Below are positions 32,741 through 46,960 of a DNA stretch of 64,000 nucleotides, one piece after another. Below the pieces are notes generated by a model. That model saw only the letters and a list, made by a program, of their open reading frames with translations, made no database searches and was not told the origin of the DNA. The stretch spans positions 9,283,973 to 9,347,972 of the forward strand of contig CP137679.1 in NCBI GenBank assembly GCA_037976565.1. Reading direction: 5' to 3'. Every line of letters starts with the position of its first letter. Within the stretch, counting starts at the first letter, position 1. Source of the stretch: Mesocentrotus franciscanus (Eukaryota > Echinodermata > Echinoidea > Camarodonta > Strongylocentrotidae). Both the position numbers and the translations under genes were made by a program.

Positions 32741-35700
32741 TCTTAATTTCATTTTTCTTTTGACAGAGTCAGACTCAGAGATGGAGTGGACCTCGAGTCG
32801 TATCCACCGAATAGACCTTTGGTCCAAAAGTTCTCTCCTGCCATGGCTTCAAAGTCTTGGACTTGGTTCTCATCCTAGCTCGGCCTCAAGGCTCAAGGAA
32901 AGGGTTTGGATATGCAGAATGTACTCAAGGCCAAGCTCAATGTCTAGGTGACAGCTATAGAACCTACTGTGCTAAGCGGCCTTGTGAAGTGATCTTCTTA
33001 GTAAAATTTGTACACCAATATTTATAAACAAAGGTAAGGTTTTTGGGGGTTCTTCTAGACCTACATATAAATAAATTACTAATTTGTTGTTGAGTCTGTA
33101 ATCTTGATTGATATATATGATTAAAGGGTTAAGGTACTGGATTTCATTACATTTTCTATGTACAATCACAAACTGGTAATTCCATGTAAGGGAAGTCAAC
33201 CGTGACAGGTCTAAATCATAGATAAATTACTACATCAGCCAGATAAATATTGTACAAAGAATAGGGCAGCAATTAATGTATAACTATAAAGATGTGATTG
33301 AACCAACTGTAATGAGCATGTTTATGATGTAAGCTGCTCTGTTTGTTATATACCAGTTAAGGTATCTCTTTCTCTTCTATTCACGACAGGGAATGTTCAT
33401 TAATTCTGTTTACAACATTGTTTGGTTCAAGATTAAACTCAATAGTCCATTTTGCAAATGTCTAAAACCTTCAATGTGGTTGGTAACAATGTGTGGAACC
33501 AAATACATTTAAATAACAATTAGAATCACTGATGAAAATGTACTTATGTTCTGTTGAACACATTAGATACAGTGACAAATATTTTTCTGAGAAATATATT
33601 TGCGTTCTTCATGAAATATATTATATATGTATCTCTGTTTTAAATATTAGGTTGCAAAATAAAGAGCTATGGCATCTACATGTACTTTCAAGTTGAAAAG
33701 GTAAGCAGTATCAGTTACCATAATTTATCTTATCAGTTTGTTCTGTGCCTGTCATTGTTACCATACCCCTACAGCAGTCGTTAAAAATGAAACGACATAA
33801 GTCAGTACATTTTTCATAATCCTTGTAAGAAGTCTAATACCCATCTTACCCATTCTGTTGTATAAAACGTACACAAATGGTTATGAAAGGATATTTTTTC
33901 CAAAGCAACAATTTAATTATTTATCTTTTGTAACTAAAACTGCTTTTGTCTCAAAATTTATAAAGAATATTTTTATTCTTCTTATTATTTATTTTGCAAT
34001 CAAAGTATTTGACATAATCATTATCATGAATACAAAAGTTGTAGATAGATTGAAAAATTACACTGGTATTTATTAATTGATTCATTTATTACTTTAAATT
34101 CTGATTCTAGACTGCAGAGCCTGAATTACCTGCATCGTTATGCTTCATATGGAACATCAGCCAGCTTACAGATACAAGCTCCCTTTTCCAGCTTTAAGCA
34201 AGAGGACCACAATGAGATACAGATCTCGGTATCATGGACTGGTCGCTTTCTCTTACAACCACCACTTCTTGTAAAATAAGATTTACAAATTAATTCCTCT
34301 GAAGCTATTAGAACTGCTTCATTCAAGTTACTAAAATTTGCCATAGAATATGAGATTTTTGGTTTGATTATCAAAATCATATAATATTTTAAAGGAATTA
34401 AAATTTTCAATGATACTTCCAAGATTTCCTGTATTTTAAACAGAATTTTAGAATCTTGCGGAAGAAAAAAAGAACTAGTTACAGTTGGAGGATAAGACCG
34501 AAATTATAATCCATACTAAATTAGCTCTGCAATTTAGGCCTGCACTTTCAAGAAATTTCATTTTAAGTGTTGCTGCTGATCTAAATAGCTATGATTCTGT
34601 CATGGAGGTTATTGTTACCAAACTCACATTACACAGATAATTCTGTTCATTGCAATAAATCTTAAAATATCAAATTGAAAATTTCAAAGTAGCAATTCAT
34701 CTGAGTAGCAGTGAATCAATTTGATGGCCTATTTGGAACTCTTCCTAGAGGCACTTCTGGCATGACTATGTATCGATAATTACCTGTTGATGCCTAAAGT
34801 GCTATTGTAGCAATTGCACAATAAAGAATACGTAAGAAATAACAGAACTTTGTGATTGCAGTGAAAACAGATTTGTCCTGTAGGAAATATATTAACTCTG
34901 ACTTATGTTGTCCTTAGAATTTTTTCAAAGCTGATAGAAAGTATTGATGATTAATTTCATATAGACAAACTATTGTATCAAGAAAAACACATTCTCACCG
35001 ACTGCATGACCTTACATGACAATGTATGTCACCTTTAGATTAACAACCATATGAGTAACAGCAATCCTTGTGACAAATATTACTCTTTTTAATATCCAAA
35101 AGGTACATTGACTAGACATTGGCAGATATCAGCTGCAATACTTTAAACAACTGGCTGTCACTTTAATAGCACTTTCATTTGTGTCATTTCAAATGTTCTT
35201 ATTGTATCCCTTGAATGTATTTGCTATGCTCATTTACAAAATGTAGATTTCATTCATTAAAGCATAAGCATATTGATTAGACATTGAAGCTTTTAAATCT
35301 GTGTTAATTTTATTTTGGATGTAATCAATGTATTGGTTTTCATTTAACAAGTTAAAGGGGGAGGCAAAAAAATGAATGGATGAGATTGTATGCTGGTAAT
35401 TATGAAATGATGATAAAGGACAATGATTTGATTCAATGATGGTGTGTTTGTTTGATGGTGAGTATTGAAATATCCTAGCAATGCTTTTTCTTATAAGTTA
35501 GTGTTTATTTATTAATTGTTGTACTTTATTTATTTATTTTTGAGGGGAGGGTTCATGAAAGAACAAAACAATCACTTTGAAAGGGGCGGAAAGCAAAGTG
35601 TTGTGATGGGAGTATCGTATGTTAATGAGAGAGAGTATATGAATGGAATAACGGCACATAGTTGTAAGCAGATGTGGTAAGAAAAATATAGAAAAGGGAG

Positions 35701-36179
35701 CACACAACAGAATGGAAAAGGGGCACTACTAAGAGAGAAGAAAACAGTAACAAGAGGAACTTTAAAACAAAGTAAAACAGGACAAATTGCATGAAGGAAA
35801 AGTGCACTTGTAATAAATAAAAAGTGATATTAATCAGATGTAAAGGGAATGTTTAAGAAGAAAAACAGGCCCCACACTTATGTAAGTACCTGAAAAACCG
35901 GGTAATTGTGCCAACCCCAAACCCGGAATGCCACCTAAACTGCAGCCTTTGATATTGATCATGCTTGGTATTAAATTTGATAATTTAAAAAATACTTGGT
36001 TATCAACAAAGACTAATTCCCCCTCCCCCATCCCCAAAATAAATCATTGCCTAAAAATTGCCATTCATTTTGAACAGAATTCTCCATTTCCCGATGCATG
36101 ATCAAATTGAAGTTGGCCGAAACTTACGCCTGTACAGCCAATGAATGCTTGAAATAGCATATTAATAATCGAATGAATA
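32741..36179. other. A+T-rich DNA inside the possible large element
   Basis: A short open stretch at 32766-32948 follows a good acceptor-like run (ttcttttgacag) and ends before gtgaca, but its translation matches nothing I know. The rest holds no recognisable gene. Confidence 0.35.
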
Positions 36180-36597
36180 AGAATAAAATTGATCTTAAAA
36201 CTGATATATATATGTATATGGATCAATTTTAAGGCTAAAATCGATCTTAAAATTGATTTGGATCACACTTTAACTTAAAATCAATTTTAAGGCTAAAATC
36301 GATTTTATTTATTTGATGAAACAGCTCCTAAAATCGAAATCGATTTTAGGCCCTTAAAATCGATCGGATCGATTTTAAGATCGATTTTAGGGCTTAGTGA
36401 AACACCCCCCTGATTTCTAAGTTACTTCTAACCAGTTATGAAATACATTTTCCACCTTTCTTAAATTTTCCTCTCAAAATATGTACTAAGGCGTAGTTAT
36501 TGGCTAATTAAAGAATGTTCTACATTAATCTGTCGTATGTCTCTATTAATTTATATAATTGTAGCAGACCTCCCCATACATGGACCTCCCCCTCTTC

Positions 36598-36830
36598 ACC
36601 TCTCTCTCTCTCTCTCTACATTTTTCCCCCTCTCTCTCTCTCTCTTTCTCTTTCTCTTTTTCTCATTCTCTCCCTCTCTCTACTTGATTCTCAATCTCTT
36701 CCTTTTCTCTCTCAACCATCTTTTCCATGTTTCCTTCTACACCTCTTTTACTTCAACTTGCTTTCTCCCCCTCTCTCCCTCTCTCTCTCTCTCTCTCCCT
36801 CTATCACACACACATGCACAAACCCGCACA
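36598..36830. repeat. CT microsatellite followed by CA-type repeat
   Basis: Long ctctctct runs, then cacacacatgcacaaacccg. The last part with its flank (to about 36870) recurs at 37756-37845. Confidence 0.9.
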
Positions 36831-37705
36831 CGCGAACACAAAGACGCACAGACATATTACCACTTTGTACCTCCTTAATTTTTCATGTGCATTTTCACTC
36901 TCCCTCCTACCTTTCTGTTTGTTTTCTGTCTTTTTCACTTTCACCTTTATACGGACAAATAATATATACACACGAAAATGATAACAAAAAACTATATAGA
37001 TAGGAGTATGATGCAAGAGAGAGTTTAAGCTAAAAGGCTGATCAGTCCGTGCAGTACATTACAGTATATATTTTCCGACTACAAAGTAATTACGCACATA
37101 TTGATAAAGAAATAACACACAAGTATAGTAATTTTTCATTTCTTCTGGAACACAGCTGATTCATGTATCAGAATACATGGAGAGTTTTGCGAAATATTTA
37201 GTTTTTAACTAATATCTGTCTGTCCGTGGTTCTGGATAAAGTAAGTAAAAGTAAAATGTAGCACTGTCCTTTATTCATCTTGCCCCGCCCCCCATCTACC
37301 AATATTTATATGTAATATATATGTATGTTTGGGTATAATAAGCTTCATCGGGCTATTGACTTTGATGGTTCGTTCGTTGAGCCAATACAAACAACTATGC
37401 CTCTCATATCAGTCATATCTATAAGATTTACTAGATGCTTCCAAGCTCTAGAACAGGCTCCTTCCTCAATTGAAATCATCACCAACAGGAGAACAATTCA
37501 AATACAGTTTGACGACATATCTATTCTAAAACCAAACGCATTCACTAAACTCACACTGTCACTGCTTGGATGGCATCTCAAAGTGCTATATAGGCGCTAT
37601 ATTCATTGCAACTATTAATTAAAGGAAACTCAGTTGTTGGATTTAAAAGTACCTCCAAATCATCCACAAAATAAGCTCGGTGACAAATAAAATGTTTGTA
37701 ATCAA

Positions 37706-37890
37706 AATCTGGTGTACTTTTTATTTACTTATTACATGTATGTCATGTGTTCACTCTCCCTCTCTCCCTCTATCACACATACACATGCACAAACCCGCGC
37801 GAACACAAAGACGCACAGATATATTACCACTTTGTTTACTTTTTATTTACTTATTACATGTATGTCATCTGTTCACTCAACACTATTTAA
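37706..37890. repeat. Nested duplications
   Basis: A 40-base block (tttttatttacttattacat and on) occurs at 37718 and 37847 with one difference. Between them is a copy of the 36786-36875 segment containing acatgcacaaacccgc and aaagacgcacaga. Confidence 0.8.
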
Positions 37891-37899
37891 AGATATATA

Positions 37900-39640
37900 A
37901 AAGTATCATGGTATAAACTAGGACTGCATTATTTCATATACCGAATGTTGCACACATTCAATACACCTGGCAATAAACTCAACTTTAAAAAAAAGCAATA
38001 CATTTTCAAGTGAAATGGACATATAATTATAGTAGAATAGTTCACACTCTGAGTAATATCAGAGTAACAGAATGATGCAAAACACTTATTTCCTCAACAC
38101 CCAAATCTGCTTACCTGAAAAAAAAGGTTACTAACAAAAAAAGTTATAGTTACATAGCCATTGGCTGACTAATCCGTGAAAGATTTCATCTTCACAGCCG
38201 ACATGTTTTTGATATTATGATAATTACTCTCTGTGGTAATAGATTGACACGATCATGTCTTTCTATCAATGCACATAATACTCATCATAACAAATAAATA
38301 TATATCTTTATTGATATAGGATTTTCACTTTTCAAATAGACAATTCATTTGAAGGAGTGTTCAGCAAAAAGTGAGGAGGACACAGAAGTTGTATATAGGC
38401 AATTCTAAATTTATAATCCTACTTTGAAAATATAGATTTACATTACATCTAAAAACAATGGTGGCCACAATATTTTGGGCATCATTGCAAACAGGGTAAA
38501 AATATACAAACTCCATTTCTCATGCCATAAGAATAGTATCAAAGCAAACTTTGTTATAAAAATGCACAAATAAATACACTCATCTGAAAAGGCTTCAAAA
38601 TCAATTTAACATAAGGAAAGTTCCATAGCCTTGTCATCACCTATTGAAATGTGTGAAAATGACAATGACGTATTACATAATCCACACAAGATTTCTATAG
38701 GCATTACAATAGGGAATAGAAATTGATAGTTGATTCCCTAAGTGTAATCAATCATGTTAAAACAATTCCTACTTAAAAAACATGCACAAACGAAAATTTT
38801 GATTCTTTGGAACTGATCTATTTCTAAAGAATATAATTTGAAAGTATTCGATTTTCCACATTATCTTCATTCAAATAATGTCAATCTTCCTATAAGATGT
38901 GAGATAACAAAAAATATTGCACCAACAATTATGATATACATGCTTTCTCTCATAAATAGTTTAGCCCATTCACTGAATGAAAAAGGCCAATTTGTCTACA
39001 AAAGTAGCTTTTATACTACATTTATATGACATTTCAGTCTGGAAATGGAATGCTACATATTCCTGATTCTGTCCTATAATTTGTATGCAGCATGAGTTGG
39101 CTACCTGACATGGCGATTTAATTTGATTTAAATTCAATAGAATCGAGGGATTGCAATACTATCCCATACCCTCCATTGTATTTTTTCCATTTCAAAAAGT
39201 GAAAATAAAACAGAGACAACAAAAGCCTGGTTTGATGCTGGACTTTATTTGGAAATATATTTTTTTAAATCCATCTTCTTATCTAAAAAAATGTATACTC
39301 GTGTTAATATATAAATTTAGTCAACAGTGAGATACGAAAACGTAAATGAGAATATTATTTTTCTAGATTTAAACGTTTTAAAAGTAATATGAAGGCAACT
39401 TGGAAAGCCATAAATGATATCTTAATGAAAGTTCGGGAAAAAAATGCAATGTGATTTTGTTTAACAAATTGATAAACAGATACATGACAAACAGGCCATT
39501 GTCTAAGCATTTTTTTACTTTTTTAGCCCGAGTACTACTGGTAGGGATACTGTAAATAGCAAACCCGATGCCTCCGTTTATTTCTTACATTTTTTTTAAC
39601 CTAAAAGGGACTTTTCAATGTCTATATTTATAAAAACCAG
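37900..39640. other. Intergenic A+T-rich DNA, nothing recognised
   Basis: No ORF with family character, no repeat arm and no RNA gene was seen across 1.7 kb. Confidence 0.5.
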
Positions 39641-41430
39641 TTGAGATTTCTGAAAATTTTAAATTGTTAAAAAACTTGATTCATGTAAAACCCCAGGATA
39701 TAATCCTGTTAATATTGTCGTTCTATATGTCTTTACAAGTTGGTGTCTTTTCTACTGCTCTCAAGAAGGCTAAGGGGATTCCTGTTTACAAAAAAGGAGA
39801 TAAACATATTTTAAATAATAATAAACCAATATCAATTTTGTCTACATTCTCAAAAATATTTGAAAAACTAGTTTATAGTCATCTATTTTCCTTCTTGAGT
39901 AAAAGAAATATGTTATACCATAAACAAGATGGGTTTAGACCAAATTACAGTACATATATGGCTCTTTTGGATTTTACGAATATTATTGCTAAATCATTTT
40001 TTGAAGATAAAAAAAAGTTGTTATTGGTATATTTTTACATCTTACCAAGGCATTCGATTGTATAAGTCATCAAATATTATTACAAAAATTGCACTCTTAT
40101 GGTATCCGGGGTACTGCACTCAAGTGGTTTTCCAGTTATTTAAATAATAGAGTGCAATATGTATCTTCTGAAATTGCACAGAACCCATTTAGTGTCCCCC
40201 AGGAATCAGTATTATTATTATTTTTATTGTTTATTAATGATATCCAATTCAAAAGTGATATCTTACAGTCGATAATTTTTGCAGACGATACAAGTTTATT
40301 TGTGTCTGGCAAAAATATTGATCTTTGTGTTCTACTATTAATACGGAACTTTACAAATTTGATACATGGTTTAAAGCAAATAAATTAAAATTGAATGCAT
40401 ACAAAACGTGCTGTTGTTATTTCAGCCAAAAAAGAAAAATATTAAAACATCCCCCATGGAAATAAGTATCAACCAACAAAATATATCGATAGTTAATTCT
40501 ACAACTTTTTTAGGATTAAAAATTGACAACAAACTGACTTAGAAGGAACATGTACATTATGAATCATGTCAAATATCTATAGCTATTGGGGCAATGAACA
40601 CAATTTTAAAAATTGTACCTTTTAATATTCCTCTTAATCTGTATAATGCCATGATCTTAGTTACTGTAATATAGTGTGGGGAGATTATGCTAAAACTCAT
40701 TTAAATCGATTCTACAGAAACGTGAAATCCGATTTATATTTAACTTACATCCTTTCCCCCACACTGATCTTGTATTTAAAAAAACATAATATAGTAACAG
40801 TTTATGATATACATAAGCAACAGATTGGTATTTTTAGATTTTCTTACTCTAAAAATATACTTCCAAAGTTTCTAGATTATTGTTTTATATATATAATAGA
40901 AATGTGACTAATTATGAAACTCGTCAATCTAATCTTTCCCACCTACCAATGTTAACTTTTGACTTCTCAAGAACAACAATTATTTATGCTGGACCAAATT
41001 TATGGAACAAATTGCCTCAAGAACTTCAAATATGCCCAACAGTGTCAATTTTCAAAAGAAAGCTTTAGAAATATCTTGAAAATGAATATGTTTAAATAGG
41101 ATTACTCATACATCTATGCCCTTTCTGTTTTCTTTTTGTAATGGATTTGTCTGGTATAATTCTATATGTTCATGTTTTGTGTCATTTTAATCTTTGTATT
41201 TCTATCTTGTTTTTAGAATATTTAAGAAGAAAAAAATTGTAAATTTTATCACCTTGGGAATCCCCTTGGTAGGTCATTGGCCTCTGTCTTTCCCCCCACG
41301 TTATGATTTCAATTGAAGATGTTTCATTTGTGTAATGTTTACTATTGTATATATGCATATAAATTGTACTTGTGTTTTCTTTTAATCAGATGTAGAAATA
41401 AAACTTAAATCTGAACTTGAACTTGAATGA
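39640..41430 (+). pseudogene. 5'-truncated CR1/L2-like LINE, plus strand
   Basis: RT motifs run in order through several frames: NKPISILSTFSKIFEKLVYS near 39830, HKQDGFRPNYST near 39920, LHSYGIRGTALKWFSSYLNN near 40087, the motif B relic SVPQESVL near 40190, FADDTSLF at 40278, and near the end AGPNLWNKLPQELQICPT at about 40990. Multiple frameshifts and stops make it inactive. The 3' tail is taaaacttaaat followed by gaacttgaacttgaa short repeats, as in CR1/L2 elements. Confidence 0.86.
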
Positions 41431-43490
41431 TATTGTACATATAAATATCACACTGTCACATTGACAAACCAACTCCAAACCAAACAATAATCAGCATATC
41501 AAGGGTATTCTAGGTAATGCACTTTTTCGTCTCTTGTCAAACATAAGACCAAGGCCCATATATACGGATAGATACTTCCAATTTGTCACTCACCATTGCT
41601 GAACGCAAAGCATGTCTTGATGGTCAGTGTTACGGAGCTAAAGACCAAGTTAGGTCAGATGTCAACTGCTTGATCAAGGCTGCCCTGCCCAAAAAGGGGC
41701 CAACTCCCACACAATTACTTGGATATACTTGCTCATAATCTTAATTTCGTAAGTTAGAATATCCAGGCCGGCTCCGCCCCAAAATGGGTCCACATTCCCA
41801 CAATTTCATGGATATCCTTTTATGTAGTACTTGTATCACTCCTATCTTCTTTCAGTCATTCACCTTTCGTTCACCTTTCTCCCACCTCCATGGTCTAAAA
41901 CAGAACCCCCATTATCCCTAGACAGAACGCCATTATTTAGATACTGGGATCGAACCACATGCCAAGACCTATGACTCATAGGCCCAAACCCCAGTCACTT
42001 GCACCTCTCCATTACCACTCCCCATATTACCATAGCAACCCTGACCATTGACCAATCATAAGCATCTTTAAGTCACCCATCCCAACATTGTTTCTCTCCC
42101 CAAAACTTTCCTGATTCTAAAGTTTCCTAATCAGGGGACTGGTATTTCTCAACCATCAACCGGCGAGCATATATTACTTTTGTAATCTCGATTTCTATAC
42201 AATGTAATTGTATTGAACTCTACCAAATACTCTACCAAATAATTACATGTAAATTGAACTGTTTATAAAACTTGTATTCAGTTGCTTCATTTAAAGACTC
42301 ATCCTCTTATATCCGATCCCAACACAACAATACTTGCCAGTAATTTAATGTTAAGTAAGAACACATTCTCCAGGTGTTGGTCTTGTCAACGTGACCGAGT
42401 ATGAATAAATTGGGCATTGCCATCTGTAAAATAGTGCCGTTGTTAATTACCACAACATCACAAGACACTCATTCCAATAAAAGGAAGAGGTTTCTAAAAA
42501 TGTCAACATAATTATATATTGGCGGAAATGGCTAAACAGAAAACTAAAGACAGCAACGGTTTTTAGTATGTAGTTTTAGTTAATGAGATACATATAAATT
42601 TCTTGAATATATATTGTCTGAAGCCACAAAGGCATTAACCCTGTGTTAAATCATACATGTTAAGGACCTTATGTCTTGAAACAGACTACGGTATAATATA
42701 TACATACGAAAACTATTTGAAACCTGAACTGTGTCTTTATTACAACAGTACAGTGAAATTGGTGCAAAATTTCTTATATGCTTCTTTATTTCAAGAAGGA
42801 AAGCATTCCTTAATTATGCAGGAAAATGAGCTTACTATGAGGTACATATTTAGAGATGAGTGTGGTAACTATAAAAACAAAGGTCAGAGGTTATCTGAGG
42901 TCATATGTGATGGTAATTCTAGGCATCGTGATCGAATACTATCTTAGAGGTGCTACAAAGTTATCAGGTGTATGTATATAGATCCAATTACATCATCAGT
43001 GCTTAGAAAGGCATTATACAACATTGTACAAAATGTATACAAACATATACATATACTTCACATAAATTGAATATAGGTGATGTACAGTCGGTCAATCAAA
43101 TACACATAATTATCTTTTAAGTATATAATAGCACCAAGTGGGGAATTGTATTTCCCAACAATGGAAGAACCAAAGCAGTTGCCTTAATTTTATATCATAC
43201 ATAATTCCCCTCTCTTTGACCATCAAGAAAAATCACAATAAAAGATAAGTAGATTAGAAAGTACATGTAGTAACCACACAATATCATATACAAACATGTA
43301 TCTACAAGTATGAATTTCTATAATAGATTGCTATTCTTGCAAGAAAAATGGTGATTTTCTAATTACTCCATGGAGAGTTTACATCTTTTCCCCCATGTAA
43401 TGTCTATCCTTTTGCATGGGTTTTATTTTGTGTACATTGACCCCACTGTACTATGAAAACTAATTTGAAGTGTTGGGAATTATCAATTGT
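41431..43490. other. Intergenic, no gene recognised
   Basis: Two related ~100-base pieces with aaaa.gggcc and cccacacaatt.cttggatat occur at 41690 and 41785. Otherwise it is unremarkable A+T-rich DNA. Confidence 0.4.
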
Positions 43491-44266
43491 ATTGAAAGGG
43501 CAAGTCCACTCCAAAAATAACTTACATTCAATCGAACCAGAAAAATCAGACAAACCAATCAAAAAAAGTTTGAGCAAAATCGGATAACTAATAAGAAAGT
43601 TATGAATTTTTAATGACATGAAAAACTTTGAAAATCACTACACAAATTGGCAACTCACTCATGAGTCTTTTACGTCATGTCCTCACTATCCACTAATTAT
43701 TTTCTTTATATTGATAATATATATTTTCCCATTAAGAATCTTATTTCTTCACACCAGCATCCAAGTTAGATTGATAGTAATATGTTTTTGTGTGGATGCA
43801 CTAATACAGAGTATTTTTTTCCAGTTAAATCATGAAAAATGTGAATTTTGATAAACTATTTATATAAAAATCAATAATTATGATTATACAATATTCAGAA
43901 AATAGTATCAATTCTTCAATGTTCATACAAAATTTTAGGGAAATGTCATGCAAGCAATATGATACAAATCATATAACCTGGGCAAAGGCATGGGGAAATC
44001 AAGTTTTGGGGGATAAAAGGGGAAATTAATGGGATTAAACTATATTAAGCAATTGACAAATAGTGAGGACATGACGTCACAAAATGATAACCAAATTGGC
44101 AACTTGTGTAGTGATTTCCAGTGTTTTTTAGTTTTACATACTTTTTTAAAAATTCATAACTTTCTTATTAGTTATCCGATTTTGCTCAAATGTTTTTGAT
44201 TTGTTTGTCTTATTTTTCTGCTTCTATTAAAGGCAAATTATTTTTGGAGTGAACTTGTACTTTAAG
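43491..44266. mobile_element. ~776-bp MITE with ~190-bp inverted ends
   Basis: The left arm begins ttgaaagggcaagtccactc and includes gagcaaaatcggataactaa and aagaaagttatgaattttta. The right arm (44060-44266) is its reverse complement, including gacatgacgtca near the inner edge. There is no transposase. Repeats with this aagtccactccaaaaa start are, to my recollection, very common in sea urchin DNA. Confidence 0.85.
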
Positions 44267-46479
44267 AGGAATAATTTATAGGATATCGAAGTTCATATTT
44301 ATGTAAAACCTCATGGAAACTTTGGGAATCAAAAATATTTTGTCATCACAATTTCAATATAAAAACTATAAAGATACAGAGGAATATATGTCTTTCTGTC
44401 TCACATATCAATTTAAAAAAAGCTCAAACTTGAACATGTAAACCTGTGAAGAGCAGTGATATTGCCTCTTTCAAAGTATCAAAAATGTGTATCTACGAAA
44501 ATTCTCTCATGCCTAAAAAAATACATCATTCTAAAATCCATAATTGAAATGTTCATGTTGCCATATTCTTTTTTTCAAAGAGAATTTACTGAATGATGAA
44601 TAATATCCTGATCTTCAAACTGTGTATTTCAAATTTGCAACACATCAATAAGTTCTATGAAAGATTGTTGATCACCGTAAATAGGAACCAGTACAAAATA
44701 CTCACCGGTGTGCTACCATAGAAATTTCACAGGTATTATGATTGTCCAACATTTATGTAGGTAGAGAATGTTCAAATGTTTTCCTTGTTGGGATATATTG
44801 CTACAAAGTCTAGTATGAATCCATAGTTTAGATGTGAAAGTTGAATTGCGACGATATGAACAAGAAACATGATTTTATTTCTGTCTGCTAGTGTAAGCCA
44901 CATATGTTGAACTGAGCTAGATTGACTGTACAATATATCTTAATGTATTGTGTGATATCATGTACATAAACTTCTGGGCAGATCCCTATCGTACTATACC
45001 CCAAAACATTTTGAAATTCAACCCTTGATTTAGCACTGAAGAATTCTGAAGTTCTGGTGGTGGCAAAAAGTAGTCTGTGAAAATCCAACATTTCACTGAA
45101 TGGAAAATACAAATTACTGATATGTGCTGAATGAATTTGACAGAAAGTTATTTAACAGTTTCTCAAATATTCAATGAAAATAAATTTTACTGAGATTGAT
45201 TATAACACCATACAACCTAATCCCATACATGTAAGTTAGTATTAGTGCTCCGCAGTACAATACATGTGCCATTATTTAAGGTAAGTTTCCATAACTTGTT
45301 CAGACATCGCTGGCTCTGACAGTCCCATAACATCTTTGTTTCAACTTTTACTGATAGTATACAAATGGTGCATGTGAATGTGTTCATTGTACGATCTATC
45401 CATCTTCTAGTAGAGGCTGTATGCATCTATCTTACTCAGCCTGACAGCCTCAACAAGAGCGGATAGATCCTGTAATAAAGAAATGAAAAAAATGCATCAT
45501 CTCTTTTACAATGAAATGCCTAGAATTTTGTAATTTCATGTAAAAGGCATGCATTTCGAGACTGCTTTATGTCAATATTGTTGACAAATCATCTCCAGGA
45601 TTAATAGACTTACTTTATGGGCGCACAAACACAGATAAGCCTATTTTACCTCTACAGGTGTCAATGCGCAGTGCCATACATGTATTAACCCACACACAGT
45701 ATACGCATATTACTCTCTATGCGCACTACTACTATTCACATACTTAAAAATCGTTGGATAGAGCAGGCAACTATTGCCATTTCACGAAAAAACGTGTGAT
45801 CGTCTCTGTAAATTAATAACACATGACCGCATCTGACCAATCATTTGATAAGGATCTAGGAGTGAGTTGTATAAAATTGCTTTATGATAACTAATTTCTC
45901 ACAAATACATGTACAGTTTCATATAGGCAACTGTGTACATGTTTATTAATAGGCAGAATTCAAAATTTCCATTACGGTACATCCTGCCCGTCTACAACTA
46001 CATGTAACCCTCATATTTAGTTAATGCCCTTCTGGCTCTCAGGGTAGCAGTATGATCATATAAATCTCATGCTGTGCAACAAGACTATTTCTATCTACAT
46101 GGAAAGTGATATACAGAAATGGTATACTTCTTCTTTAACGACAAAGGGGAAAGCATTCTACAATACCATATGAATAACATTCATAAATTGAATGACTTTG
46201 GTTTGTTTCCTGCTATAAATGGACACAATTAAAAAAAGAGGAAGTTCTTGAGCTTGCATTGGTTTTAAACGATAAAAGGGAAAGTATGGGGGAAAAAACA
46301 CATAATACAAAATTAAGAAACATCTCTTACTCTTTGGTCATGCAACTCATTTGCCAACAGCGTCAACACATTAAATCTTCTAAAATATAATTGCAAACAC
46401 TGTTGATATCATACACAGAATAAACATAAACGAGATAAATAAGACTCTAATATGCCTCCGCCTACATGTAAATTCATTG
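44267..46479. other. Intergenic; one possible minus-strand microexon at 45430-45463
   Basis: On the minus strand tttctttattacag is followed by 34 bases (DLSALVEAVRL) and CTGA|GTAAGA, a strong donor. Isolated splice-like pairs like this also occur by chance. The rest of the region shows nothing recognisable. Confidence 0.25.
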
Positions 46480-46960
46480 ATCAATGATCTTGTGACCTTC
46501 AACATATCTGACCTCACAGACCCAAATGCTTATCATTGAATTTCTTTAGTGGTTTTACATACTTGAGCCCAGTTTGGTCAACATTGGTTCAATTTGTCTT
46601 CAATTATGATAGTAATGAGATATTTTATGGACTTTGTAACGTTTTTATGACCTGTGACCTTTGACCTCTTACACCTAAGATCTAATCAGTTCATCCCTAC
46701 ATGCTAATACATGTTTCATCCAAATTTGGTTTGAATAGCTTCAATGCTTTTCCAGTTAATCATTGCGGTAACAAGATATTTCATTTTATAGCACTGTAAC
46801 GACCCTATGACTTTCGACTTTTGACCTCTTCCACAAAAAATGTAATCACTTCATCCTTGCCTGCTCATACATACTCCATCCAAGCTTGGTAAAAATCCAT
46901 TCAGTAGTACATATCACATTCGATTCCCTGGATTACCGCTACATTCATTACGAATTCCAG
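46480..46960. repeat. Three-copy tandem repeat of ~155 bp
   Basis: Copies near 46480, 46635 and 46790 share tgacctttgacctctt, atctaatcagttcatcc and ttcatccaaatttggt. Confidence 0.7.

Larger units (their letters stand above)
31141..36415. mobile_element. Possible 5.3-kb element with inverted, palindrome-rich ends
   Basis: The left end (ggggcgtgtttcatcaac followed by repeated aaatcgattttaag) is mirrored at the right end (36180-36410, reading inward ggggggtgtttcactaag and then the same aaatcgatt blocks). Between them are a CTAG-rich kilobase and A+T-rich DNA without a recognisable transposase. No clean target duplication was found, so the two ends could also be two separate copies of a small palindromic repeat. 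Confidence 0.45.

Noticed and set aside
32760..32951. Possible exon after a good acceptor inside the large element
   Set aside because: The 63 codons match no known family, and no partner exon or transcript logic could be found.
36515..37003. Leu/Ser-rich 162-codon frame
   Set aside because: It is a CT and CA microsatellite.
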